DNA of 64,000 nt from Phascolomyces articulosus (lineage: Eukaryota; Mucoromycota; Mucoromycetes; Mucorales; Lichtheimiaceae). Below are positions 1-14,906 of this stretch, in pieces; within the stretch, counting starts at the first letter, position 1; each line of letters starts with the position of its first letter. Under the pieces are notes generated by a model. The model was not told the origin of the DNA, made no database searches, and worked only from the letters and a program-made list of their open reading frames with translations. The DNA lies in NCBI GenBank assembly GCA_025677815.1, contig JAIXMP010000003.1:1612001-1676000 (forward strand), given 5' to 3'. Position numbers and translations under genes: made by a program.

Positions 1-262
1 TACTTTTACTCTCAAGAGATATACTCAGGGTTTTTGTTTAGAGAGTTTTTTTAGTACCTATATTTTACTAAAAACACAAAACGTTGTGTTGGAGATGTTT
101 CTTGTGATATATGAATGCAAAAATATTCTTATTTTCTGAAAAGATTTGCCTCTTTGTTTGTAACAATATATGAATAAAGTTTAGTTGTTAGAAAGATCAA
201 TGGAAAATGTCTGGTTATGATGACCGCTTGGTTTCCTGATAATCAAAGCAAAGAGGAAAAGT

Positions 263-270
263 TATAAAAA
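263..270 (+). promoter_or_regulatory. TATA box of the secreted-peptide gene
   Basis: TATAAAAA lies 93 bases before the ATG at 363. This spacing suits a fungal RNA polymerase II promoter with a leader of about 60 bases. Most genes in this window lack so clean a TATA box. Confidence 0.6.
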
Positions 271-362
271 GGCTGTTTTTCAAGGCTTGTTGAAAATTAA
301 ACACAATAACAACGACGACAGTTACAAGTCCTTATTAAAACAAGAAATCCATATATACCATT

Positions 363-506
363 ATGCATACTTTTACTTTTACCACTTTACTTGCTGTTGT
401 CTTAGCCCTTTTGGCAATCTCTTCTGGTATTGCTCATGCTGTTCAAGACGAAACCGGAGTAGCCGAGGAGAAAAGATGTGGATTTAACTCTGGTGATTGC
501 ATGTAG
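363..506 (+). CDS. small secreted peptide precursor with Kex2-type site
   Basis: A 47-residue ORF that is unlike the surrounding AT-rich noise. Residues 1-26 form a classic signal peptide: a short Thr-rich start, a Leu/Val/Ala-rich core (LLAVVLALLAI), and AHA before the likely cleavage point. An acidic propeptide (VQDETGVAEE) follows, then a dibasic Lys-Arg, the usual Kex2/furin site. What remains is CGFNSGDCM, a nonapeptide with two cysteines that could close a disulfide ring. A TATA box lies upstream at 263, and an AATAAA-like poly(A) signal near 637. I do not recognise a family. The architecture matches secreted prepropeptides such as pheromones, hormone-like peptides and small effectors. 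Uncertainty: the 3' end could be extended if GTAGAA at 502 were a weak intron donor. Confidence 0.6.
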   Translation: MHTFTFTTLLAVVLALLAISSGIAHAVQDETGVAEEKRCGFNSGDCM

Positions 507-936
507 AAAAACAGCTTTATAATTTTATACATTGTGCCATTCTTTTCTGCGCACGTACAAATCATTTCGGTTTGACCGTTAAATTGTTATTTGTACAAGC
601 CGTTATAGTTGTCATTATTAGCTAGTACACAGTAATAATAAACAATTTTCTCTTGTCGTCTTGTGTATGATACAAATAAACTCTTTAAAAAAAGGATAAC
701 AATATTTTCCTTACATAAAATTATAAAATGTACATGCACCATCATATACAATACAATGAACATGTAGTAAATAATATAAATCTTTTAAATCGTCGTAAAC
801 AGTGATGATGATCTCAAAAAAAAAGACACAAGCTTGATTGAAAAACAGTAATGGCTATAACATTATTAATATCATTTAAATCCTGCCATATCAACTGAAG
901 AGTAACCATAGGTCAGAATAAAGCGCTGTAAAGCAG
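507..936. other. intergenic, 3' flank of the peptide gene
   Basis: AT-rich DNA without a credible ORF. It holds an AATAAA-like motif near 637, a plausible polyadenylation signal for the peptide gene. Nothing else was recognised. Confidence 0.5.
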
Positions 937-958
937 TTTTTTTTTTTTTTTTTTTTTT
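937..958. repeat. T22 homopolymer
   Basis: Twenty-two consecutive T. On the minus strand this is an A-tract that directly follows the last recognisable codons of the F-box pseudogene. It is probably slippage expansion of an A-rich codon run rather than a true poly(A) tail. Confidence 0.8.
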
Positions 959-1814
959 ACAAAGCATCGATGACAACGCCTGGAACAGGAGCACAGGCAT
1001 AGGGAATGGAACAATCTTTCAGTGTAGTAGGACAATGATGACAAATCATGGTTGCAAATGCATGTTCTTTTGTAAATGGAATTGCAAAACTAAGTCTTTG
1101 TAAATTATTGAACGTAGTTGATAATGTATGATCCCAGTATAGCACCCTTCACCGTGTTGTTCGCTTCATCGTATCCTAAAGTTGGAATGGTGGCATAAAG
1201 TATAAATTCTTGGTGGGAATGCGCGCTCGAGACAATCCTAGAGCTAATACTGTATCCAGCATAGTTATCTAAATCTTCCGAAAATATCTGGATAGCAATT
1301 GATCACATACATGCCTTGTTGAATCGAATGATACGCTGTGGGATTGGTGGTTTCTTCCAATAAGAGGCGCTCTTGAAGTGTTAGGAGACGAGCATATTCG
1401 TCAATCTCACGTACATCAAGATTAATCGCAACAACTTCCAGGTTCGGGAAACATTCAATAGCTTGTAATATAATGATACTACATATTGAAACAGAAAGAC
1501 AACGAGTAGTAGGACATAGACGTAGAATGTCCAATATTGGTATAGCTTCTAAGAATCGATACTTGAGATAACGGGTATTCCTTCGACGTCGATAAACTTA
1601 TTTATACAAGACATATCAGAAAGGACATAAATTATTGGATGACCCGACGCGTTTGTCTCGCAAAATAAGCAATAGCCTTTCTGTTATTTTGCACCTCGCT
1701 CCATATTGAGGATAAAATGGAAGTAACGGCCAGTACTTCAGTTGTAAATGTTGAAAAAACTATTAACAATAGTTCATGTGGCAATCTTGCAATAAAGTCG
1801 ACTTTGTGATCCAT
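957..1814 (-). pseudogene. decayed F-box/LRR gene, paralogue of the gene at 1959-3787
   Basis: Three minus-strand pieces match the neighbouring intact F-box gene in order. The first is an F-box start (MDHKVDFIARLPHELLLIVF, 1814-1632) that ends in an early stop. The second is a middle piece (CPTTRCLSVSICS, near 1500). The third is a piece with KEHAFATMICHHCP (near 1060). About 60 codons present in the intact copy are missing between a RFLEAIPI-like and an ILRLCP-like motif, as if deleted between short similar stretches. The last third of the protein is replaced by a T22/A22 tract and unrelated sequence. The intron acceptor of the intact copy is still visible near 1600, so this is a decayed DNA-level duplicate, not a retrocopy. 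No function is expected. Confidence 0.75.
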
Positions 1815-1958
1815 TCGTATTTAGTGCAGAAAATCCTAAAAGAGAGACAGAGTTATACTCTTGAGGGGTGAAAATACCCAATTTTTTTTATTCCACTTCA
1901 TATAAAACAAGTAAAAGGTATATTTATTATACGAGAAATAATATAGACATGTGTTAAA

Positions 1959-3787
1959 TTATGAAAATTCTAATTGATCCTGCAGAAAAGAATAAACTAC
2001 ATTACTTGCGTTACTTCCAGCTATAGTAAGCTCCTGGGCAAATTTTGGATGTTTTTCTGGTTGGATGAAAACACTAATATCGCTCACAATAGGATCTGGA
2101 GTAAAAGCACGGAATGTTTCCAAATCCAACGTTTCCAGCTTTTTACTATCTTCTCCTACCATCCATTCTCCAGAATATTCGCGTCGATCATCATCAATAT
2201 ACCAAGCTTTATTGTAAATAATCCATTCCAATAAAGTATCCCGACGTTGATCTATATCTCTCATTAACTTTTCAAACGCAAACCAATCGATCCAACATTT
2301 GTTGATTTCAAACCCTCGTAAGCCATGTTGAGCTGTAATTAAACTCTCTAGCAATGCGTTGGATAGTGGAGACTTACGACCACTACGTTCAAACACAAGA
2401 TGCTGGATTCCATTTTTCCCTTTGTGATTGTTTTGTAAAAGTCGTTGGAATGCTGATATATCAACCGATGATGTTCCAATCGTCAGCACAAGACGTCGTA
2501 GATTTATTTTTTCTGATAAGGCATCAAGAACAACACTTGGCATGAGAGCACCATGATACACAATGGAGCAATCCATCAGAGAAGGACAATTATGGCGAAT
2601 CATGGTTGCAAATGCATGTTCTTTTGAATAAGGGATATTACAGCAAAGCCGTTGTAGATGATTGAATGTCTTTGTCAAAATAGAATTCCATTGTATTCCT
2701 TTCATCATCAGGCTTCTTGCTTCATCCCCCGGTAAATAAATGGGATAGAGCACAAGTTCTTCAAGAGAGTGTGCATTATGAACAATCATCCTACTAATAT
2801 CCTTGTAGTCTTCGGGATGGTTCCTATTATTTGTCGGTCTTCTACCTATGATAAAGTCTAGAGATTTCGCGAAAAAGAATAGTGATCGCATGCGTCCTCC
2901 TTGTTGATCTTGCTGAACTCGATGGCGTCGTGTCATATCAAAATGAATACTTTTTGCAGATAAAAAGTGTCGATGAAGTATCATGTTAGAAGGATATCCA
3001 TCAGATGAAGAAGGTTCAAAAACGTTGAAAACAACTACTTCCAGATTTGATGAATAACAATCAATAGCATGTAACAGCTGGAAACTGCAATAGGAAACAG
3101 AAAGGTAGCGAATCGATGGGCATTGGCGCAGAATATGGATTACATCTTCTGTTTTATAATAGTATCCACCACTGCATGCAAGTCTTAATGCTGTGAGATG
3201 TTGATACTGAAATAATTTAGTGGTAGTCTTAGTTGTCATTGTAATCAAACTGTCGGTGAGATTGGCTGAAGAGTAGTGTTTGAGCTCCAGGTGTATTAAG
3301 TTGGGAAACGATTCAAGGATAACCGCTATTGGCATTACTTTTAAGAATCGATACTTGATATAACTGGTATTTACTTTTCTATGATAGACTTTTCATATAT
3401 TATTTGACAAGACCATTGACGCGTTTTTTATAATATAGAATCCCTTTATTTACCTCGTTTCCTTTTGAGTATGTTGGTATAACCCTTTGCTCTATTCCCG
3501 ATATACTCTTCAATATCACTGGCATGGATGGATCTTTGAGTATTTGGAGAGCAATAAAAATAGAGGATCTTGACATGCTGTTGGACATTTGGAATCATGA
3601 GCCAGCTTGTTTCATCGTCTTGTCGCAAAGTAAACGATTGCCACAACTGATCACAATGAGCAATACGATGCTGCCATGCTGGCGAGACAAGGGAGACAAT
3701 TCCCAATTCTTCGGTAGTCAATGAAGAAAAAATAAGTGTCAATATCTCGTTTGGTAATTGGACAATGAAATCTATTACGTGATCCAT
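1959..3787 (-). CDS. F-box/LRR-like protein
   Basis: F-box proteins usually bring substrates to SCF (Skp1-cullin) ubiquitin ligases. Two exons join cleanly. Exon 1 (3787-3454) and exon 2 (3388-1959) flank a 65-nt GT-AG intron and give 587 residues. The F-box lies at about residues 5-45, with the core LPNEILTLIFSSLTTEEL and a following W. The rest has irregular leucine-rich segments (LTALRLACSGG, IRYLSVSYCSF, LRRLVLTIG) typical of the very diverse F-box/LRR families of Mucoromycota. The substrate cannot be inferred. A damaged paralogue lies immediately downstream, which indicates tandem duplication. The start is the only Met that includes the whole F-box. Confidence 0.85.
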
Positions 3788-5242
3788 TATGGTTCGTTCT
3801 TATTATGCTGAGAAAACTTGCCTTTCTTACGTGGGGTGTTTGGTTCTCTCTCTTTTTAGAAGAAAAAGGTTACACATAAATAACTCCTTTTGAATTGGTA
3901 GTAAAGTAACTTTTTGGATGCTGCATGTTTAATTTTATGCAGCCACCTTAATAAACCTGCATACAACCCTCAAAATAATGATAACAATGAGTTTATATTT
4001 ATTCTCATCTGGTTGAATAATGGCGTATTATATATAGCAATAATTAATCAAAAATATAACACCAATATTATCATTTCCATCCGTTGATATAAGCAATACA
4101 CTGTTATCTAGTTCTCTCGGTTCAACTAGTTTGGATAATGAAAATCTTGTCTGTTAGAATAGATAAAAAAGTGTTGTAACCAAGAAAAGATCCACATTCA
4201 ACGAGATGTCTATAAAATTATAAATATCACATGATTTTAACGAGCTTTCTTTCAAATTGTATAATACGTCAGCCAGGGTATTATTGATGTTCCTGTACAA
4301 GAAAAAAAGAAGATATAGGATTATATCATTAGAGTTACTTATTGTCGGTGTGTTAAAAGACTTGTTCATGTATCTAATTAAGTCCACCAGATCCAGTTCC
4401 TGATTTATTATTTACAATACATTTAGGCATATGTCGGTGTTGAATAACGTGATAATCTAGATTACTATTTTTTTTTTGAATCAAAATAAGGTCCGTTATT
4501 ATTATTTAGTTTATAATATAGTAGTGTTATTTATTGAATAACGTCAGCTTTACCAACTTTTGTATATATATATATATTACACTCAGCATCCCTGTTAATA
4601 ATAATAAGGAGTTAAGTCTGAAAGCTTTTAAACACTTTTTGTCCGTGAAACGTGATACGATCGCGGGGATGTATTTTAAAAGTTGATTTCCAGGTAGCTG
4701 GTTAAAAAAAAATATGACATTTTTTTATAGTATAAACAAGATTTGGATAAGTGGAATAAGAAGAGTAACAATAATAATAATATGTAAATAATGTAAATAT
4801 ATATAACAGTAAGATTAGTAGTAAAAATAAATAATAGGTAAGGGGTTTCTTTTTAAAAAAATTATTATAAATAAATTTAATCCATATAATAAAAAGGTAG
4901 GAGTAAGAAAAAAGGGAAACAAAATCATAAATTAGCAAGATCGAGGTTGTAATAAGAAAAGTATTTGAGGACGGCTGTAGTTGTAGTAGTAGATGAGTTT
5001 TGAGGATATGGTCTTTTTTTTTTACAACAAAAGAAAATAGAGGTCAGAGAATAATTAAAATGAAGGAGCGTATAAATATAATAATAGTAATAATAAATAT
5101 AGAAGAAAAGATGACCTAAATGTTTTTCTTTCTATCAAATCCTTATGTTTGATCAAGGAATCAATAGTTATAATTGGAAAGGGTAATAATTATAGAAGGG
5201 TAAAAAATAACCTCATTTTGATATCATCCACATTGGGTTTTT
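3788..5242. other. intergenic, no gene recognised
   Basis: Strongly AT-rich, with short simple repeats and poly-A/T runs. The open frames here (for example 4154-4387 and 4702-4938 minus) are runs of Phe/Tyr/Leu/Ile codons, as expected of AT-rich noise. Confidence 0.5.
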
Positions 5243-8055
<2,813 letters not shown>

Positions 8056-9720
8056 AGCAAAAATATCCGTTTCGTTTTCAAGTTGAAAGAAAGAAGAGGT
8101 GGTAGTAGAGGAAGGTGGGAATGATAGAATACGAGGCAGGATGTATAATATTAAAATTAAAAAAAAGGGAGAGAAAAAGAAAAGGAAAGGAAAGGGAAAT
8201 AGGTTGGTTTTTTTTGCGGAACCTTTGATTGGAAAACCTTTTTTTTTTGGTTGAGTTGAGTTATTTTATATAGGAATTCTCACACAAACCAAAAAAAAAA
8301 AAAAGGTACCACCCTTCCTTTCAAGTTTAACTATATATAATAACCCCGCAATTGATTTAAAAAGTTTACTATAGTACTTATTACTTTATTATAATGCTGG
8401 GAATTAAACATAAAAAGCATTTGGATTGAATGGTTGTACGGACGATGATAATGACTATGACGATGATATCAAACTTGTTTTTCTTTTCTTAATCGTCTTT
8501 TGAACTTATATTTTGGGCAACACAAAAGATGGAGAAAAGGGTAAGAAATCACCGCTTTTTCTTTTGGCACTTGTAATTATTATCATCAGAATTCCCGCTC
8601 TCTCTCTCATACGATTTAATAACAACACTGTATATATAGAGCTTTTTCTTTTACCCTCTCACAATCAATGGAAAAAAATGATCGACAATGCAGTAGAAAT
8701 GAAGAAAAATCATGTACCTTTTTTTTAATTTTATGCAGCAAAACAAACCTATCTTATTCTTTTATTCTATTTCTTGTTTTGATATTACTTGGATCATAAA
8801 TCACAATCCATTTTATCCATGATACTAAATTTAGAGAGAGAGTCGCGAACAAACTCACCCTATAATATTCCTTTCTTATTAGATTAACTCACTTTCTTTT
8901 TGCAATTAAAACATTTTGAAGCGATTCGCGTTCGTAATTCATCATCCGCTAAACCAAAAATAAAAAAATAAAAAAATAACCGCTCTTCTCTTGTTTTTGC
9001 TCATAGATCATATTCCAATAATCAGGATTTTTTTTAATCGCGATTAAATGGACATAAAGAACCGCGGATTAACCTCATCTAGTAAGTTGACGTAAACCAA
9101 ATGGATTTATTTTTATAAATAATCTATGTTTTTCTATTTGGCTGAATGGATATGAAATGACTTATTATTATTTTATTAATAACATTTCATTTTTAATAGA
9201 AGATAATTACACAAAAAAATGGTGAACACAATCTCATCTTATTCATTGAATTTTCTTTGTGATATGGTAATTCATAGCGTGGTGAATGGATCAATTCAAG
9301 ATATATAATTTTATATATAAATCAATGCCTTTCTATTTGTACTTGATCATGTTATAAAATGTTACACTTATTACTGCTTCTACTATTACTTATTATTACT
9401 TATTCATATTGTATTGATGATAACCTTTATAAATATAAAACATGTAAAATAGAACATTTTCTATATTAATTAAACTTAAATAGTCATTGACGCGTTTTTC
9501 TTTTTACACAGTCTTGCAAGTTGATTTTAATTAAAAAAAAAATCAACATTTTGTATGATGCTGAGAAATTCACGAGATACAACTTTTTTTTTCTTGTGTA
9601 ATCATCGCTTCTTTTATTTTTGCGTGCTTTTTTTCTAAAGTGGAGAGATTGCCTTGGGGGAGAGAGAATCATAGTAAAGTGGTGGTATTAGGATTACAAC
9701 AGTGTTTGTTGTTGTTGTTA
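8056..9720. other. intergenic, ALDH promoter side
   Basis: This is the upstream region of the ALDH gene. It includes a purine-rich tract at about 8155-8200 and several homopolymers. The ORF at 8513-8728 looks like noise. No tRNA, repeat family or second gene was recognised. Confidence 0.45.
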
Positions 9721-9894
9721 CTAGGCAGATATTAACTTGGTTTTTCCATTGGTATAACGTGATGCCAATACTGTCATGGCAATACATGATAAAATATAAC
9801 CACTAAACTTGAAAAAGGCATTTCTTGAAAATTGTCGCTCTTCTTCGGGTGTGCGAAATGACGAATAAATCTTCCATAAATTAGGCAATGCCAT
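9721..9894 (-). CDS. 57-residue single-span membrane protein, unknown
   Basis: The ATG at 9894 sits in an excellent context (ACCATGG). The 57 residues have gene-like codon use, unlike the flanks. Residues 1-27 are polar with a charged stretch (FRTPEEERQFSR). A hydrophobic helix follows at about 29-46 (KFSGYILSCIAMTVLASR), then a short basic tail (NGKTKLISA). This size and layout is typical of accessory subunits of mitochondrial respiratory complexes, ATP synthase or the TOM complex. I could not match it to a named family. A longer in-frame reading with upstream Met codons exists, but that extension is low-complexity Lys/Phe/Tyr sequence and is rejected. Confidence 0.6.
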   Translation of the reverse strand: MALPNLWKIYSSFRTPEEERQFSRNAFFKFSGYILSCIAMTVLASRYTNGKTKLISA

Positions 9895-12827
9895 GGTAAA
9901 AGATTTGAGTTTTTTTTTTTTGTATAAAAGTGTTATAAAAGAATAGTTCTTTTTTTTTTCTATTGGGGGGTGAGAGAATAAATGTGTTATTAAAAGACTT
10001 GTATGGTGGTGATATGAATATATTATAGAAAACCAAAAAGACACTTTGTAACTTGTTGGATAAGTCTAATTTGCAAAGCCCTACATACTAATATTCAATC
10101 ACCAAATAGAATTTATTTTTTTATAACTGAGATTAAAATATGTCGGCACAAGGGCCGTTGTTACTTGCTGTATTGTTCGGGAGCGCTCCCTCCTCCCAAG
10201 TCAATCCATTTTGACACTTTATACACTTTCACGAGTGATTTGTATTTTAATCAGTATTCTATTTAAAAACGTGTAACAAAATCTTTAAACTTTAAAAAAA
10301 ATACAAAGTTTCTATAAAGTAATATATAGGTTACTAGTTTACCATGATCACGCTATATAACAAAACGGACCTTTTATGTTATAGATTCAAAAAATTGTTG
10401 TGCTTGATTTATCATATAATATTATTTTACCAAGATTTTTACATTCTACTCCTAATTTAGTAATCAATTAAAAAGACTATATTAATATAATATATATATG
10501 GATCAAAAGGTAGAATAATTATAAATCAAATAATGCGAACGATCTACTCTAAAAATATCATCTGTTTTTGAAACAAAAGATACTTGATACTGGTATCCTC
10601 TTTGTAGTACTACATAAATACCGTAATTCTGGTTTGGCAGAATGGCTCTATCTCCAATAAAAGAAGTTCTTTATATTATTTCCTTCTAATTTTCAAAATG
10701 AAATCATATTATTATTTTAATTAGCGAGTGAGCAGCCATTATCATTAATAATAATATTATACATTTGAAAACGAAGGATCGTAAAAGTATATGTGTGAAT
10801 TTATGTAAATATACATAGGTATAAATAAATATATATCAAGAATCAATTAAAAAAAGTACCATATTTCATATTATTACATATCCCTAGCATTTTTAACTGC
10901 AGAAAAAAAAGGATCTATAGCAATTTTTTTAATCACTTATTACATGTGTGGTAGTAGTGCAGTAGTGACTATTGTTTTTGTTAGCAGTAGAGTTTTATAT
11001 ACTGCCTCATTTTTTTCATATATGCTACATTAATAAACCTCAAAGAATTGCCCTTCATATTCTCGATGATGCTGACAGGACCTCTTGGAAGAAGAATCCA
11101 GTCTGTGATCAATTCTTTAGAGGTAAATAAATTATATAGTACGTAGAACGACCGTATAAAATAACAAAGCAAACCAATATATCATATATTTGATTGAAGG
11201 ATCCAACCTCTCTATTAGTTGGTTAAATTTGTATTCAGTAAAGTGGAAGACTAAGTGACAGGTACTTATAAATGTGTCACTCTTATCTCTATATTGTATA
11301 GAAAGATTTCTCTAGAGTTATATGTATGATCTTCATCAAGGGAAGGAATCTATTTAGTTATATACTACAGGAACAATACATATTATATTAACTAGCTACC
11401 AGATAGAACATTACCTAATTATTTGCTTAGATATATATATGAGTTATAAAAAGTTGGTTGCCTTTTCTTTATCTATATTTTAAATAATACATAGAAGTGT
11501 CTCTTTTACTAAATTAAATAAGAAAGCAGTGAAGAATTGACAACAGTAATGCAGTCAGGTTATAACCGTTAAAATATTGTCCTGGTTCAATTCCAAAGTT
11601 TATAAGAGAAACTGCATTTTATAGTTCTGAAGAGCTTTCCTCTGGTGTTTGTTCAAAAATTATGAAACTATTTGAGCTATATTTCTAAAATAGAATGAAA
11701 TAAGTACTAAGCTTCGGAATATTGAAATGTGAATGTAGCCAAAGTAAGAAGAGGGTAGTTTTTATTGTTATAGAAGTATAATAAATGTGTGATTTTCCAA
11801 TCAATATCTAAGAAACAATTTCTTTTTTATCAAAATACCAGAAGCTTATCTTCTTGTTGGTGACACACAAAGTTATGAGCCTAAGTCTTTTAAAATCCAA
11901 TATTGCCCTGATAATAAGTCTACAAAACTGATCACAACTGTGGGATGTCATATATATATATATATATCTTATCAAACAACTTTTATCTGATTCTTTAAAT
12001 ATAAGTTTTAAAGGGTGTTTTTGTGGAGATGCTTTTTATAAAAAAAAAATTAACGGCTATAAATATGAAAAATACCAAGATTTTCTTGTTAAAAAGAAAT
12101 AAAGAATGGTATTTTTCTGGTTGGTGATAGAAAGTATCACTTGACTGATATAATTTTTATATCATGATATGTTTTCTTCCCAATAACCCAGCATTTGAGC
12201 AATGTACAAGTATAAAAATGATCACTAACAAATTGCTGCATATTACCCCATTGTTATATCGACGTGCAATAAATGCAATAAAATAAACTACATATAGGGA
12301 CTATATAAATAAATATGCAAGGAAACAAATAAAGAAGTCTGCTTTTAATTTGTTATGTTGTCAGTCTCATTATTACTGCTCCATATCTCGAATTTCTACA
12401 CGTGGTTTTTTTTATTACCTGGTGATGATGTCGTTGGTATTTATATGCGTGCTTGTGTGGCTATGGATACAGATGATAGAATTCATCATTTTGTTATTTT
12501 AGGATAAAATAATTCAATGATTAACGTACCTATGTATTAAGGTTGATGCATCAGGTTGCCTATTTACGCGATTTTTATTGGCTAATTCACAGCTTCTTTG
12601 TGAAGTTATTTAATAGTAGTGGGTAGAAAAAACTGAAGCTTGTGACTCTTTTTTTTACAATGAAGAGCCGGCCAAGATATGTCATTATTATTAGCATTAA
12701 TCGGAGTTGCGGTTCTTTTTTCTTCTTTTTGTTCATTTTCTTCTTTAATTATACCAATTTCTTTCTCTTTTTTTTTTTTTTTTATAAATTATATTCCCCC
12801 CCTCTCTCAACACTATATATTAATATC
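9895..12827. other. intergenic, 2.9 kb, no gene recognised
   Basis: AT-rich throughout, with no convincing exon pair. A 63-codon minus ORF (10981-11172) has mildly protein-like composition in its middle (SKELITDWILLPRGPVSI) but no start, partner exon or family match. It is not called. A short (TA)n run lies near 11951-11967. Confidence 0.4.
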
Positions 12828-13930
12828 ATGACAGTGATAATGAAAAAAAGGAACCAAAAACAACAATATCATCATATGGGAAGCATCTTGATAAATACAG
12901 TGGGTTTAGGTTCCAACCTTACAGCCCTTTATTGTGTACATTGGGTTTATGAAAACCCATACGCAGTTGGCTTTGGAGGACATTTTCAGGTAAACGTGCA
13001 CCAATATCATCCTTATATATATGAGCTATATATTATATATAGATATAGAATGCTAACCTATTCATGATAAAAATAATGATGCCATTTGAATAGTATCTTA
13101 CGATTCTTGGATTGACGGTAGCAACGTTTGCATTTTTACTTAAACTTTTAGCATTGTTACTCCCAAAAGTCTTTGAAGGTATTAAAAGAATTTGTTTCAG
13201 ACGTTTTGTTGAAGGTGCAATTTTTTCCCCCTTTACGTACTAACTTCTGCAACCTGAATTCCGATGATGAAAAAAAAAAAAAACTATAGCTGCCTATGAA
13301 ACCGTATCCAATCTTGCACTACCTGTAAGTGAATAATATATAAAAGTCATCCTTCTCCGAATCTACCGAGAAATACCATTGTATATGACTAAAGAAATTA
13401 ATTTATTTTCTAAAAAAAAAAAAAAAAAGCTGGAAGGCCTTATCAGCACACTCTATTGGGGTATGGGATTAATAGATCCGCATTTTATTACACCCAAGGA
13501 TATGCCACCAATACCATTGGTTGTAGATTGTGCTTTACATCTATTTCCGGCCATGTTTTTGTGGTTTGATTTCCTTATTTTTAACAATGAATTTAAACGC
13601 TCGGTACGCCATATTGCCATGCTTTACGGATTTGGTTTCTCGTATTATGTTTGGTCAGGCGTCTGTCATTCTCGTAATAGTCATTATCCTTATCCTTTCT
13701 TGGACCAAATGTCCGAGTTTCAACGTGTCTTATTTTATTTTATTTCGGCTACCTTGGCTTGGTGCATGTATGAAATTGGTAAAGTATTGATATTTTTTTT
13801 TAAGGAGCAAGAAGAGATTGCATCGATGGATATTGTTATTGGTATCATTTTGATAGGGCGTTATAAAAAGATGGAAGAGGAGAAGGGGAAGGAAGGAGAG
13901 AATGAGGTGGGGGTGAAATGTACTTCATGA
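12828..13930 (+). CDS. AIG1/FAR-17a-like multi-pass membrane hydrolase
   Basis: Four exons join in frame: 12828-12989, 13094-13214, 13290-13324 and 13430-13930. Family members are multi-pass membrane proteins (AIG1, ADTRP) that hydrolyse fatty acid esters of hydroxy fatty acids, using a threonine and a histidine inside the membrane. Matching landmarks are visible. YLTILGL opens exon 2, with Thr where the AIG1 nucleophile sits (family KYLT). SNLALP and STLYWGM follow. VDCALHLFPAMFLWFD carries the expected His, and HIAMLYGFGFSYYVW comes next. Several hydrophobic helices span the protein. The start at 12828 follows a pyrimidine-rich leader; an ATG at 12660 would add low-complexity sequence. The charged C-terminal tail (EEEKGKEGE) may be partly intronic. 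Confidence 0.8.
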
Positions 13931-14906
13931 TAACTTATACAGCCATTATACCCCATCGTGCTTAATGTACTACAACATTGCATGAAATTATATACTTATT
14001 ATAAATAGCTGCAGTATTGCATTCCAAGACACACGCTATTGCTTCTTCATGGAATATAAAACCACATGCCAAAGTTTATCCGACGACAAAAAAAATATAA
14101 GTTCAGTTACTTTTTATAGAAATGAGAATTTGACTATTTTTTTTTTTTAAAAAAAAAAGAACCCTTCCTCCTTTTTTTCACGTCCAATTCAAAGTATAAT
14201 AATATTATAATATTAGATAATAATCGCATTTTGTAAAGAAAGACATATAATACCAATCCATTGCATGATCAAGTCTAAATAACAATAAAAAAAAAAATAA
14301 CAAGTTTTAAACTTGAAAACCTAGCCTTGACAATTTTGTTTCACCATCGTGAACAAACAAATTGTGACACCATAAACAATTATTTTATTTATTCGCACGT
14401 TCCAGCTTTATTAACCATTTTTAATTTTGTTGATTCTTTAGCTTGGCGAAAATAACAACAATGAACGTTGGTTTTTTTTCCCACTTTCTCCAGTTTTGTT
14501 TTGTAATCGGTTTCCCATTTAATCCTTACTAATTGGACGAATATATATATTAGTGAGTCAATGGAAGTAACATGAAATATTCATATGTTACTAGTAGATA
14601 ATGATGTCTTTTTATCTTATTTCATTAACTACAAGTAGTATTTAAATAGGGTTGTCGATTAAATATTTATATTGGGATTTTTTAAGGGTCCTTCCTCTCC
14701 TTAATAATCTGTTGATCAGGAAAGGAGAAGGTTTACATACATTTTTTTATGTTATCTTGGTAACACCATATTACTATTTATATTACAAGTATCCAACGGA
14801 AAATGCACCAATATTCCTATTCATTTTCAACAAGTAATATTTTACATAATTATATAAACAATATTTTTATTGTTGCCAATTCTTTGGGTATTATTTATAC
14901 TTTATG
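13931..14906. other. intergenic between two convergent genes
   Basis: AT-rich DNA with poly-A/T tracts near 14140-14170. The ORF at 14652-14837 is AT-driven Phe/Leu/Tyr sequence and is not supported. Nothing else was recognised. Confidence 0.45.

Noticed and set aside
957..1814. Retrocopy (processed pseudogene) with poly(A) tail
   Set aside because: The minus-strand A22 tract looks like a tail, but the copy still shows the parental intron acceptor and ends in mid-coding sequence, so DNA-level duplication is more likely.
1974..2545. Plus-strand ORFs over the F-box gene
   Set aside because: Shadows of the minus-strand gene in other frames, with no family features.
8513..8728. 71-codon plus ORF upstream of ALDH
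   Set aside because: No start context, no domain, low-complexity Leu/Ile/Lys composition.
12642..12827. N-terminal extension of the AIG1-like protein from an upstream ATG
   Set aside because: Adds Phe-rich, T-tract-encoded sequence and would bury the pyrimidine-rich leader; the ATG at 12828 is better placed.
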